Assembly: GCF_016806835.2 (NCBI RefSeq)
Contig: NZ_CP086113.1
Coordinates: 310,001-374,000, forward strand
Source: Skermanella rosea
GTDB lineage: Bacteria > Pseudomonadota > Alphaproteobacteria > Azospirillales > Azospirillaceae
Direction: 5' to 3'
Length of the DNA stretch: 64,000 nucleotides
Both the position numbers and the translations under genes were made by a program. Below, one piece after another: positions 17,386 to 25,726 of this stretch. The notes under the pieces are model-generated. The model was not told where the DNA came from and made no database searches. It was given only the letters and a program-made list of their open reading frames with translations. How positions within the stretch are numbered: the first letter of the stretch is position 1; each line of letters begins with the position of its first letter.

Positions 17386-17781
17386 TCAGTCTTCCCATTC
17401 CTGCAATTGGGCAAGGTCCTCCTCGACCATGTCGGTGACCAGGCGCCCGTCCTGGCCCAGCTGGAGCCGGTCCAACGGCACGACGACCTGCTTGTCGCCG
17501 ATGCCCAGCGTGCCGCCGAATTCCACGGCGACGGCGGTGATCCGGCCGCTGGCATCGCCAAGGACCTCCTCGACTTCGCCGATCTTGTCGCCGCCGGTGT
17601 TGTAGAGGTCCATGTCCTCCAGCTCATCGATCGAGCGGCCCTGCCAGTTGACGTCCGTCCGGTCATCGTCGAGCTCGACGAGACCGCCGGGATTGGTGTT
17701 CGGAGCCGCCGTCTGGGCGATGGCGGCGGCCGGCATGGTTAGCGCGGCGGCGACGGTCAAGATGGCGAAACGCTTCAACAT
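17386..17781 (-). CDS. Exported PRC-barrel domain protein
   Basis: 131 residues. A signal peptide (FAILTVAAALTMPAAAIAQ) precedes a PRC-barrel-like domain (DLYNTGGDKIGEVEEVLGD then VVVPLDRLQLGQDGRLV). PRC-barrel proteins of this size are periplasmic and often stress-associated in alphaproteobacteria; the molecular role is not established. AGGAGG-like sequence precedes the start. Single gene, convergent with the esterase. Confidence 0.8.
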   Translation of the reverse strand: MLKRFAILTVAAALTMPAAAIAQTAAPNTNPGGLVELDDDRTDVNWQGRSIDELEDMDLYNTGGDKIGEVEEVLGDASGRITAVAVEFGGTLGIGDKQVVVPLDRLQLGQDGRLVTDMVEEDLAQLQEWED

Positions 17782-18063
17782 GGTGAATTCCTCCTGAACT
17801 TGGTCTGGCCGACCCTATCGTCGTGAAAAGTAGAATCGGCGCCGTGTTCCCTGAACTTCCTGAAGGTTCAGGAACTGATTGATTCAACACAGAATTCGGC
17901 TGTTGGTTCCGAAACAGAGGCCACGTGACTGCTGTCCGGAAATCAGGTGTATTTCAAGAGTGACGGGCCGGGAGCGCCCCCGCTCGACCCATGATTACAT
18001 GCGGTCCCGGCTATTGTTCCGGATAGGCCTGGATGCGGCACCTTTGTATCGATCGAAGCCGCC

Positions 18064-18813
18064 TCACGTGCCGTCGAACATCCGCTTCCGGGCATTGGAG
18101 ATGTGCAGGCGCATGGCTTCCGAAGCCTGTTCGGGCGAACCGCTCTCGATCGCGGCCAGGATCGCCCGGTGCTCGGACTGCACCTTCTCCCGCCGCACCC
18201 GGCTTTTCATGAGCGAGAGGCTGCGCGACAGCTGCATGCATTGGCGGATCGGCTCGACGATGGATTCGATGGCCGAGACGAAGAACCGGTTGTGGGATGC
18301 CGTCGCGATGGCAGCGTGGAAACCCAGGTCCTCCTCGACGCCGAGAGCATCGCCTTCCAGCACTTTCTCGATGTTCCCGTAAGCCGCTTCGATCGCGTCG
18401 AGGTCGCGCCGGGTGCGCATCTCGGCGGCGAGTCCCGCGGCTCCGGCCTCGACCCATTCGCGGAACGTGAAGCAACGCTGGATGTCGGCGATGCTTTCGA
18501 TGGGGGCCAGCCGAAGCAGGGCGGCATCCGGCTTGCGGACGACGTAGCTCCCGGAACCGCGGCGCGACGCGATGATGCCGTCGGAGCGCAGCCTCGAGAG
18601 CGCTTCGCGCACGGTCGGGCGCGAGGCGCCGAAGCGCTCCCCCAGCTCGATTTCGGTCGGCAGCCTGCCGTTCTCCGGAAAAGCGCCCTGGACGATCGAA
18701 TCGATGATCTGCGTATAGATCCTGTCGCGCAGGTTCGCCCGATTTCCCCCCGGCGCGGGCTTCGCGCCGACGGTGCCGTCACGGAGATTAAGCGCGCGGT
18801 CGATCGGGGCCAT
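18064..18813 (-). CDS. GntR-family transcriptional regulator, FCD (FadR) subfamily
   Basis: 249 residues. The N-terminal winged helix-turn-helix (LPTEIELGERFGASRPTVRE, then SRLRSDGIIASRRGSGSYVV) binds DNA; the C-terminal FCD helical bundle has the metal-ligand pattern D-x-x-x-H (DLGFHAAI), EHRAIL and LHISNAR. FCD regulators respond to organic or sugar acids. The ATG at 18813 has AGGA 9 nt upstream. No target operon adjoins on the same strand. Two similar GTC(T/A)GACAA sites upstream are candidate operators. Confidence 0.87.
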   Translation of the reverse strand: MAPIDRALNLRDGTVGAKPAPGGNRANLRDRIYTQIIDSIVQGAFPENGRLPTEIELGERFGASRPTVREALSRLRSDGIIASRRGSGSYVVRKPDAALLRLAPIESIADIQRCFTFREWVEAGAAGLAAEMRTRRDLDAIEAAYGNIEKVLEGDALGVEEDLGFHAAIATASHNRFFVSAIESIVEPIRQCMQLSRSLSLMKSRVRREKVQSEHRAILAAIESGSPEQASEAMRLHISNARKRMFDGT

Positions 18814-18963
18814 GTGACAATTCCTGCAACGCGCTTCCACTGGCATGGTCAGGTCCGCGTTCCGCAGGTCCCGCTCCTCCCGCAGGAGAACCCGCCTCCC
18901 GAAACCACTGAACCAATTTGTCTCAACATGGCATGGGTCCGGCGCCGGGGCAATGCGCTTCCG

Positions 18964-18972
18964 GTCTGACAA
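18964..18972. promoter_or_regulatory. Operator-like site GTCTGACAA
   Basis: Matches the TTGTC-N-GAC type half-palindrome recognised by many FCD-GntR regulators. A near-identical copy, GTCAGACAA, stands at 19162-19170. Both lie upstream of the GntR gene at 18813, so autoregulation is an inference. Confidence 0.3.
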
Positions 18973-19161
18973 ATCCGGTCCGCTGACCAGGGTCCGTTCC
19001 GGGGTGGCCCCGGAAAGCCTGCGGGGACCCGTGCCCTTGCGGGACTGCGGGCGCTCATCTCATGACGTCGGGACCGGCTTGTTCGAAAGATCGGTGGCCG
19101 CCTGCCCATTGGTAAGACAGAGGGAATCAGGCTTGACGAAATGTCAGGCATAACCGAATAA

Positions 19162-19170
19162 GTCAGACAA
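19162..19170. promoter_or_regulatory. Operator-like site GTCAGACAA
   Basis: Second copy of the motif seen at 18964-18972 (8 of 9 bases shared), 198 bp further upstream of the GntR gene. Confidence 0.3.
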
Positions 19171-19374
19171 CTATACGACCCAGCAGGGCCCGATGCCGTC
19201 CCGGCTCCGGCGCCCCGGGCATTGGCCCAGGAGGAAACGCCTTGAAACGGATCGTGAGTCCCCCTGCGCCCGGCCTGTCCCAAGTCCCATCCGGATTGAT
19301 CCCACTACTTGGTGCCGCAAACCCGGCATCTTCAGGGCCGGGATAGGCGCCCTTGGCGCGTCCGCGCCGAAGTC

Positions 19375-19779
19375 CTACTGGCGCTGTTGCTCGATGTACT
19401 GCTTGACGATCTCCAACGGCGCGCCGCCGCAGGATGCCGCGAAGTAGGATGGGCTCCAGAGATGTCCACCCCAGAGCCTTTGCGCCACTTCAGGGAAGTC
19501 GTGCTGACGCAGCAGGCGGCTCGATGCACCCTTGAGGCTGTTGACCAGTTTGGAAAGCTGAACCGTGGGTGGGTACTCGATCAGCAGGTGGACGTGGTCG
19601 TCCTCGCCGTTCGCCTCCTTCAGCCGCGCGCCGAACTCGGCACAGACACCCAGGAAGACGTCGCGCAGCACTTCGTGGGCGCGGTCGCTGAGAACGCCGC
19701 GACGATACTTCGTGACGAAGACCAAATGAACATGCAGCGAACACACGACGCTACGACCTCCGCGATATTCAATACTCAT
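19375..19779 (-). CDS. tnpA: IS200/IS605-family TnpA (Y1 HUH transposase)
   Basis: 134 residues, full length for the family. The HUH motif is intact (EDDHVHLLIEYPP) and the catalytic Tyr is present near the end (KQYIEQQRQ); LHVHLVFVTKYRRGVL marks the N-terminus. It would cut and rejoin single-stranded element ends at hairpins during replication. Nothing suggests inactivation, so this copy could also mobilise related ends such as the solo right end at 2.2 kb. An open frame extends upstream of the chosen ATG (19779) but without homology. Confidence 0.92.
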   Translation of the reverse strand: MSIEYRGGRSVVCSLHVHLVFVTKYRRGVLSDRAHEVLRDVFLGVCAEFGARLKEANGEDDHVHLLIEYPPTVQLSKLVNSLKGASSRLLRQHDFPEVAQRLWGGHLWSPSYFAASCGGAPLEIVKQYIEQQRQ

Positions 19780-19818
19780 GAGCTTGCCTCCGAATGAGAG
19801 ACCGAATACTCTCATGCC

Positions 19819-21036
19819 ATGATCAGGCTCAAGGCATACCGCTATCGCGTGTATCCGACCGTCGAGCAGGAGGCCCTGTTCAGGCAGACAGCGGGGGCGT
19901 GCCGGTTTGTCTACAACCTGTGTCTCGAGCAGCGGAAACTGGAGTATCACCGCAGCCATCCGAGAAGATTGACCGCTTACGCCCAGATCGCTGAACTGCC
20001 GGCGCTGAAGGCCGAGGCGCCCTGGCTGCGGGAGGTGCCGAACCATCCGTTGCAGCAGGCCATCATCGATCTCGACAAGGCTTTCAAGAACTTCTTCGAA
20101 GGCCGCGCCGGTTGTCCGCAGTTTCGCAGGCGGGGAGATCGCGATAGTTTCCGGTATCCCGATCCCAAGCAGTTCAAACCGGAGGCGGATCGCATCTTCC
20201 TGCCCAAGGCTGGATGGGTCGCCTGGGTCCGGCATCGTCCGATGGAAGGCCGGATGAAGACTGCGACGGTCAGTCGTGAAGCCGACTGCTGGTATGTCTC
20301 CATCCAGTGCGAGATCGAGATGCCGGAGCCGATGGCGAACCTGGGGCCGGCGGTCGGGGTAGACATGGGCGTCGCGAAGCCGATGGTGCTGTCCACGGGG
20401 CAGGTGATCCAGCTTCCGCGAACCACGGACAGGGAAAGGCATAAGCTGGCGACGCTTCAGCGCAAGGTCGCCAGGAAGACGAAGGGGTCGAGAAATCAGG
20501 CCAGGGCGCGTCTTGCCGTCGCCCGGTTCCAGGCCCGTCTCGCGCGGCGGCGGAAGGATGCCGCGCACAAGGCGACGACAGCGATAGCCAAGAACCACGG
20601 CGTCATTGTCGTCGAAGACCTGAAGGTGCGGAACATGACGGCGAGTGCGGCCGGAACGATCGAGCAGCCGGGGAGTAACGTCAGGGCCAAGTCAGGGCTG
20701 AACAGGTCGATACTGGACGTGGCGCCCCATCAGATCAGGCTGATGCTGGAGTACAAGGCCGCGTGGTACGGCGGAGAACTCAGGACCACGCCGGCGCCGA
20801 ACACCAGCCGGGAATGCAGCGTCTGCGGCTGCATCCATGCCGACAATCGGCGTTCCCAGGCGGAGTTTCTGTGTGTCGCTTGCGGTCACCACGAAAACGC
20901 CGATTTCAATGCGTCAAAGGTTATCAAGGCCCGAGGACTTCGGGTGTCGGCCTGTGGATCGAGCCGGGCTGCCGGACGGAAACAGGAACGCTGCGTTGTG
21001 AGGCGCGGAAGCTCGGCCCTTCAGGGCCGAGAGTAG
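19819..21036 (+). CDS. tnpB: TnpB RNA-guided endonuclease
   Basis: 405 residues, typical length. N-terminal helix-turn-helix region (YRYRVYPTVEQEALFRQTAG), RuvC Asp in AVGVDMGVAKPM (about 177), Glu in IVVEDLKVRNM (about 263), zinc ribbon CSVCG...CVACGH (about 333-356), and the third Asp in NADFNASKVI. All catalytic and zinc ligands are there, so it should be an active omegaRNA-guided nuclease. The last 20 residues are encoded by the element's right end, where the omegaRNA scaffold also lies. The guide would be the roughly 16-20 nt right after 21040. Confidence 0.92.
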   Translation: MIRLKAYRYRVYPTVEQEALFRQTAGACRFVYNLCLEQRKLEYHRSHPRRLTAYAQIAELPALKAEAPWLREVPNHPLQQAIIDLDKAFKNFFEGRAGCPQFRRRGDRDSFRYPDPKQFKPEADRIFLPKAGWVAWVRHRPMEGRMKTATVSREADCWYVSIQCEIEMPEPMANLGPAVGVDMGVAKPMVLSTGQVIQLPRTTDRERHKLATLQRKVARKTKGSRNQARARLAVARFQARLARRRKDAAHKATTAIAKNHGVIVVEDLKVRNMTASAAGTIEQPGSNVRAKSGLNRSILDVAPHQIRLMLEYKAAWYGGELRTTPAPNTSRECSVCGCIHADNRRSQAEFLCVACGHHENADFNASKVIKARGLRVSACGSSRAAGRKQERCVVRRGSSALQGRE

Positions 21037-21040
21037 TCAC
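20974..21040 (+). ncRNA. Right end of IS605-type element: omegaRNA 3' scaffold and TnpA recognition hairpin
   Basis: A 67-bp segment identical to 2224-2290. By analogy with ISDra2, the transcript ending here would be the TnpB guide RNA scaffold and the next bases (from 21041) its guide. The RNA itself is inferred; the hairpin and the duplication are seen directly. Confidence 0.55.
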
Positions 21041-21055
21041 GAGGGTACACGAACC

Positions 21056-22456
21056 ATGACATCGACTCTGTTCCGCACCGCCGCGACGGCATTGACGTTC
21101 GGCGTCGCGGTTGCGCTTGGAGCCGGCTCCGGTCCGGCCGGTGCCGCGGAAGCATCCGCGCAATCCACACCTGCGGACTGGACCATGGCCGGGGAGATCG
21201 TGGGCAAGATCCGGCCCCCGTCCATTCCCGACCGCGACTATGCCGTGACCGCGTTCGGCGCGTCGGGGGACGGCAAGCAGGATGCGCGTCCCGCGATCCT
21301 CGCCGCCATCGAGCAGGCTTCCCGGGAAGGCGGCGGCCGCGTGGTCCTGCCGAAGGGCGTCTGGCTTTCCAAGGGGCCGATCCACCTGAAGAGTCGGATC
21401 GACCTTCACCTCGCCGAGGGCGCCACGCTTCTGTTCGGCCCGGACGCCGCGAACTACCTGCCGGAGGTCAAGACCCGGTGGGAAGGGACCGAGCTCATGG
21501 GCTACTCGCCCCTGATCTACGCCCGCGATGTCGAGGACGTGGCCATCACGGGCAAGGGCACCATCGACGGCAACGCCGCCAGCGAGTTCCACGGCTGGAA
21601 GGCCAAGGAGAAGCCTGACCAGCTGGCGCTTCGCCAGATGGGCATCTCCGGCGTTCCCGTGGAGCAGCGCCGCTTCGGCGGGGGCCATTTCCTCCGCCCC
21701 AGCATGATCCAGTTCTTCGGGGCCAAGAGGGTCCTTCTCGAGGACTACACGCTGAAGAACTCCCCGTTCTGGGTCAACCACCTGGTCTATACCGACCATG
21801 CCATCGTCCGCGGCCTGAACGTGGACAGCCACATGGCGAACAACGACGGCATCGACGTCGACTCCAGCACCTACGTGCTGATCGAGAAGAACGTCTTCCG
21901 GACCGGGGACGACTCCGTCGTCGTCAAGTCCGGCCGCGACCTGGACGGGCGGCAGATCGGCAGGCCCAGCGAGTACGTGGTGGTCCGCAACAACGACCTC
22001 GGCGGGGAGGACGGCATCGCGCTGGGCAGCGAAATGTCCGGGGACATCCGTCACGTGTTCTTCGACGACAACGTGCTGCGCAAGGGCGCATCGGCCATCC
22101 GCTTCAAGGGAAACCTGGACCGCGGGGGCGTCGTCGAGCATATCCGGGTGCGGAACATGGCGGTCGAATCCTTCGACACCCTGTTCTGGTTCCAGCTGAA
22201 CTATCCGGGGGAGCTGGGCGGCAACTTCCCGCCGGTCTACCGTGACATCGTCTTCGAGAACTTCACGGTGGAGAAGGTCGGCACGGTGTTCGACGCTCAC
22301 GGTCCGGAAGCCGCCCCGCTGCGCGACGTCCTGCTGAAGAACGTGACCATCGCGGCGGCGGAGAAGCCGCTGGTGGTGGAAAATGTCGAAGGGCTGCGTT
22401 TCGAGAATGTCCTGATCGGCAAGCAGCGGGTCGACGGCACGCTGGACTGGCGCTGA
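21056..22456 (+). CDS. Glycoside hydrolase family 28 protein (polygalacturonase-like)
   Basis: 466 residues. Signal peptide (ATALTFGVAVALGAGSGPAGA), then a right-handed beta-helix. GH28 catalytic motifs: MANNDGIDVDSS (the NTD position), RTGDDSVVVKSG (the DD pair), GIALGSEMSGDIRHV (exo-type replacement of the GHG loop) and AIRFKGN (the RIK position). GSEMSG is typical of exo-acting members that release galacturonic acid from chain ends. It should act in the periplasm or outside on pectin fragments. The gene begins 15 nt after the IS605-type element, whose insertion has replaced its upstream region; the weak GAGGG site lies in those 15 nt. Confidence 0.88.
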   Translation: MTSTLFRTAATALTFGVAVALGAGSGPAGAAEASAQSTPADWTMAGEIVGKIRPPSIPDRDYAVTAFGASGDGKQDARPAILAAIEQASREGGGRVVLPKGVWLSKGPIHLKSRIDLHLAEGATLLFGPDAANYLPEVKTRWEGTELMGYSPLIYARDVEDVAITGKGTIDGNAASEFHGWKAKEKPDQLALRQMGISGVPVEQRRFGGGHFLRPSMIQFFGAKRVLLEDYTLKNSPFWVNHLVYTDHAIVRGLNVDSHMANNDGIDVDSSTYVLIEKNVFRTGDDSVVVKSGRDLDGRQIGRPSEYVVVRNNDLGGEDGIALGSEMSGDIRHVFFDDNVLRKGASAIRFKGNLDRGGVVEHIRVRNMAVESFDTLFWFQLNYPGELGGNFPPVYRDIVFENFTVEKVGTVFDAHGPEAAPLRDVLLKNVTIAAAEKPLVVENVEGLRFENVLIGKQRVDGTLDWR

Positions 22457-22712
22457 CCCGAGCCGGCCGCCATGGACCGCCCGGCGGGCGGTTTATGGCG
22501 GTCAACGCACCTGCGCCCTGAAAGTAACGACGCCCAAATCAATCCCTTCGCCCGGACGCCATCAAGCTTTCAGTCCGGTATGCCGGATAGTGATCCCCGT
22601 GTCGTGACCAGCGAATTTCCCTCTGGCGGGCGGGTATGACCCGCTGAGATGACGAAGCGCTTCTTGCATCGAGCTAGGCTGGAGGTCAGGAAAGCGCACC
22701 AAGGGTGGATTC

Positions 22713-24656
22713 ATGACCGGGTTTACTGCTTTCACCGAGATCGCGGGAACAGCCGGCGACGACAAGCTGACCGGTACGCCCGGGCCGGACCGCATCCACG
22801 GACTGTCCGGCCAGGACATGATCGGGGGCTTGGCGGGGAACGACGGGCTGTGGGGCGGGGCAGGCAGGGATCTGCTGCTGGGGCAGGGCAACGACGATTA
22901 TCTTTCCGGAGGCTCCGAAGCCGACATCGCCAATGGCGGAGCCGGGTCGGACATGGCGGTCGGACGGGAAGGGGACGATATCCTGCTCGGCGGTCAAGGC
23001 GGCGATCGGCTGATCGGAAGCCAGGGTGACGACCATGCGGACGGCGGCGGAGGCGACGACCGTCTTAACGGAGGGCCCGGCAGCGATACCCTGTTCGGCC
23101 GCAGAGGAAGCGACAGGCTGATCGCGGGCGATGGCGATGACCGCTTGTTCGGCGAGGGTGCCCCAAGCCTGGAGTTGGTGGAGAGGTTTGCCGGACCCCC
23201 GCCCGATCCGAACACAGACGTCTTCGGGCAGGCCTTCGCCATCGCCGGAGAGACGCTTGCCGTGCTCCCGCCCGGTGCTTCTGAAATCACCCTCCATGAC
23301 GTCAGCACGGGAGCGCTGCTCGGGTCGATACAACCGCCTCCCGGTGCCGGCCCCTTCGATTACCGGACCACGTTGGCAGCAGGAACGGACCGGATCCTGG
23401 TCGGTGAGCCCGGGGCCGATATCGATGGCAACGACGCCGGACAGGCTTACCTCCATGATGCGTCCGGGCGGTTCATAGCCACGCTCGAAAGCCCCGAGCC
23501 ATCCGACAGCGGTCGTTTCGGGCAAGAGACCGCTGTCGGTTCGCAGGCGATCGCCGTGGCCGAGACCGACGCGATCCGCTTCGACGTCCATGTTTTCGAT
23601 CCGGAAACGGGAGCCTACCGGACCAGCCTTGATATCCCGGGAAGTGACGATCTTCAGGTCGACAGCATCTCGCTTGCCGCGGACGACGGACTCATCGCGG
23701 TCGGAGTGAATTACCTGCACGCCTGGGAACTGGGTTATTCGGGCGCGGTGCACGTGTACGATGCCGAAACCGGCGCCCTCCGGCAGACGCTCACCATCCC
23801 CACCGACCAGGATTACTTCGCCTATGATGTCGCCATCTCGGGAAACCGCGTGGCGGCCGGTTCACCAAACGAGGGCGGCACCGGTCGAGCCTACCTGTTC
23901 AATGCGGGATCCGGCGATCTGCTCCGCACGATCGACCACCCGGCGCCAGACCCCGGATACGTCCCGATCCTGCCGGGCAATTTCGGCTCATCCGTCGCGA
24001 TCACCGAAGACCGCATCGTGATCGGCGATATTCAAAGCAGCATCGCCGCCTTGTCGGGGGCGGGCTCGGTCTTCGTCTTCGACGCCGAAGGCGACGATCT
24101 GCTCGAGATCCTCACCGAAACCGATCCCAGGGGCGGAAACTACTTTGGCGACGATGTCGCGGCGGTTGGAGACGCCGTGGTGACGTCCGCGACCAACACT
24201 CAGCAAGGGCCGACTTCCGGCGCCACCGGGGTCACCTATCTCTACCGGAGCGAACCGGAAAACTCCGGTGGCGCCGATAACTTGCACGGAGACGCCGGCG
24301 ATGACGAGCTGGACGGAGCCGGCGGATGCGACCTTCTCTACGGCGGTGCGGGCGCCGACGTCATGCGGGGCGGGGCCGGAGGCGATTGGATTTCCGGAGA
24401 CGCGGGGAATGATCGGCTGAGCGGCGGGAGTGGCAACGACGGATTCGTTCTGCGAAACGATTGGGGCGACGATGTGATAAGTGACTTCGCACAGGGTGAC
24501 CGTGTCTTCTTCCGCGACGCCGGGGTAACGGACTTGGAGGGGTTGGATCTGGACGAGGTCGATGGAAATGCCGTGTTGAGCCACGGCGGCGACAGCCTCA
24601 CCCTTCAGGGGATAGCGGCCGGCGACGTGCAGGATGACTGGATGATCTTCATCTGA
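22713..24656 (+). CDS. RTX calcium-binding protein with a beta-propeller between two RTX blocks
   Basis: 647 residues in three parts: RTX nonapeptide repeats at about 12-150 (for example GGAGSDMAVGREGDDILLGG), a repeated FG-GAP or seven-bladed-propeller-like section at about 155-520 (recurring GTGRAYLFNAGSGDLLRTI and VFVFDAEGDD type units), and a second RTX block at about 525-590 with a C-terminal cap ending DDWMIFI. There is no N-terminal signal peptide, so export by a type I system using the C-terminus is expected. The propeller may bind glycans or proteins; its function is unknown. One repeat carries Cys (GAGGCDLLYGG), which is unusual in type I substrates. No exporter genes are nearby. 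Confidence 0.75.
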   Translation: MTGFTAFTEIAGTAGDDKLTGTPGPDRIHGLSGQDMIGGLAGNDGLWGGAGRDLLLGQGNDDYLSGGSEADIANGGAGSDMAVGREGDDILLGGQGGDRLIGSQGDDHADGGGGDDRLNGGPGSDTLFGRRGSDRLIAGDGDDRLFGEGAPSLELVERFAGPPPDPNTDVFGQAFAIAGETLAVLPPGASEITLHDVSTGALLGSIQPPPGAGPFDYRTTLAAGTDRILVGEPGADIDGNDAGQAYLHDASGRFIATLESPEPSDSGRFGQETAVGSQAIAVAETDAIRFDVHVFDPETGAYRTSLDIPGSDDLQVDSISLAADDGLIAVGVNYLHAWELGYSGAVHVYDAETGALRQTLTIPTDQDYFAYDVAISGNRVAAGSPNEGGTGRAYLFNAGSGDLLRTIDHPAPDPGYVPILPGNFGSSVAITEDRIVIGDIQSSIAALSGAGSVFVFDAEGDDLLEILTETDPRGGNYFGDDVAAVGDAVVTSATNTQQGPTSGATGVTYLYRSEPENSGGADNLHGDAGDDELDGAGGCDLLYGGAGADVMRGGAGGDWISGDAGNDRLSGGSGNDGFVLRNDWGDDVISDFAQGDRVFFRDAGVTDLEGLDLDEVDGNAVLSHGGDSLTLQGIAAGDVQDDWMIFI

Positions 24657-24750
24657 ACCGCGCCCCGTTCGGCGATGGCTGGTGCCCGTATTCGGCGGCG
24701 CCTCGCGCGGGCGGCGCGCCAGCGGTGGAGTAACGATGTGCCGGAGCGGT

Positions 24751-25620
24751 TTACCGGGAAGCGGGTCCGTGGGTCCGGTCGTATCCGCTGATCGCGGGGG
24801 AGGTCCAGCCGCGCGGCGGCGCGGCCGGCCTGAAGACCTCCACGAGCAGGGGATGGCACGCGGCCGCGTCGCTCGAATGCTCGGCGCCGCAGTCCCCGCC
24901 GGGGCAGGCGGACAGGGCGCCGAGCAGGTCGATCTCGGCGAAGAACTCCAGGAAGTCGCCCGGCCGCACGGGGCTCGCCTTCATGAAGTACTGGCCGGTA
25001 TCGCGGGTGAATCCCGTGCACATGAAGACGTTCAGCACGTCGTGCACGGCCGGCTCGACGCTCTCGCGGGGGCGGTCCAGCCGGCCGGCGAGGGCGCGCG
25101 TCAGGTTCGAGTGGCAGCAGTGGTGATAATCCCCGCCGGCGAGCAGCCGATGGGTGTAGGGATCGCACCGCGTCCCGATCACGTCGTGCACCGATCCGCC
25201 CCAGTCGTCGAAGCCGTACCAGTCGAGGGTGTCTTCCGTGATCGTCGCCATCGGCCGCAGGTAGGGCAGGGACGACCACAGCCGGTCCCCGGTCGAAAGA
25301 TGCGTGCCGTGCAGTGCCCGCGTCTTGCCCGAGAAGAAGCGTTCCTGAAGGTCGTCCGCAGACCAGAGATTGAGATCCCCGACCTGCGGGCCCTCGATGC
25401 TGACGATGCGGAAGAAGCATCCCGCGGGAACGTCGAAGCATCGGGCGTCGCGCGGCGGGACGACGGTCTCGGACAGCTTCTCCCAGCCTTCCCGCGCGGC
25501 GCGATAGGATTCCAGGTCCGGCGGAACCAGGCTGTCCACCGGGTAGCAGATCACGGGCCGGATCGTCCGGCGGGCGTCCGCGTCGCCGGGTTCCGGGTGC
25601 TCGGGCTTTTCGAGCTTCAT
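24751..25620 (-). CDS. DUF1989 / urea carboxylase-associated family protein
   Basis: 289 residues of the DUF1989 family, often encoded beside urea carboxylase or amide-catabolism genes. Conserved stretches include VPAGCFFRIVSIEGPQVGDL, RALHGTHLSTGDRLWS, YHHCCHSNLTRAL and DVLNVFMCTGFT. The His/Cys-rich segment (HHCCHSN) suggests a metal site. No urea-related genes are nearby, so the substrate is open. The ATG at 25620 has GGAGAG close upstream; an earlier in-frame start at 25665 is less likely. Confidence 0.8.
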   Translation of the reverse strand: MKLEKPEHPEPGDADARRTIRPVICYPVDSLVPPDLESYRAAREGWEKLSETVVPPRDARCFDVPAGCFFRIVSIEGPQVGDLNLWSADDLQERFFSGKTRALHGTHLSTGDRLWSSLPYLRPMATITEDTLDWYGFDDWGGSVHDVIGTRCDPYTHRLLAGGDYHHCCHSNLTRALAGRLDRPRESVEPAVHDVLNVFMCTGFTRDTGQYFMKASPVRPGDFLEFFAEIDLLGALSACPGGDCGAEHSSDAAACHPLLVEVFRPAAPPRGWTSPAISGYDRTHGPASR

Positions 25621-25726
25621 CAAGGCTCTCCAGGGTCCTGCGTCTGATCGATACGGGAGCACCATGGCATGTCCGAAGGGCCTCCGGAACCCTGGATCGA
25701 CGATCTTCCGGGATCCGGGACGCCGA

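Larger units (their letters stand above)
18814..19310. other. Intergenic region upstream of the GntR gene
   Basis: About 500 bp with no convincing gene. It contains two FCD-type operator-like sites (18964-18972 and 19162-19170). It ends at the inferred left end of the IS605-type element, so it may once have separated the regulator from the GH28 gene now on the far side of that element. Confidence 0.5.
19320..21040 (+). mobile_element. Complete IS605-type element with divergent tnpA and tnpB (left end approximate)
   Basis: Divergent intact tnpA (minus) and tnpB (plus) with 39 nt between them, the IS605 arrangement. The left end is inferred near 19315-19340, where a hairpin CCCGGC...GGGCCGGG occurs. 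The right end is fixed at 21040 because the solo copy at 2224-2290 diverges at the corresponding base. The hairpin GCTCGGCCCT-tc-AGGGCCGAG lies just inside the right end. The element stops 15 nt before the GH28 start codon. Confidence 0.8.

Noticed and set aside
19819-21036. Considered as a nuclease-dead TnpB-derived repressor
   Set aside because: All three RuvC acidic residues and the zinc ribbon are present, and an intact tnpA is adjacent.
22713-23160. Glycine-rich tandem repeats considered as a minisatellite
   Set aside because: They are in-frame RTX repeats of a long protein.
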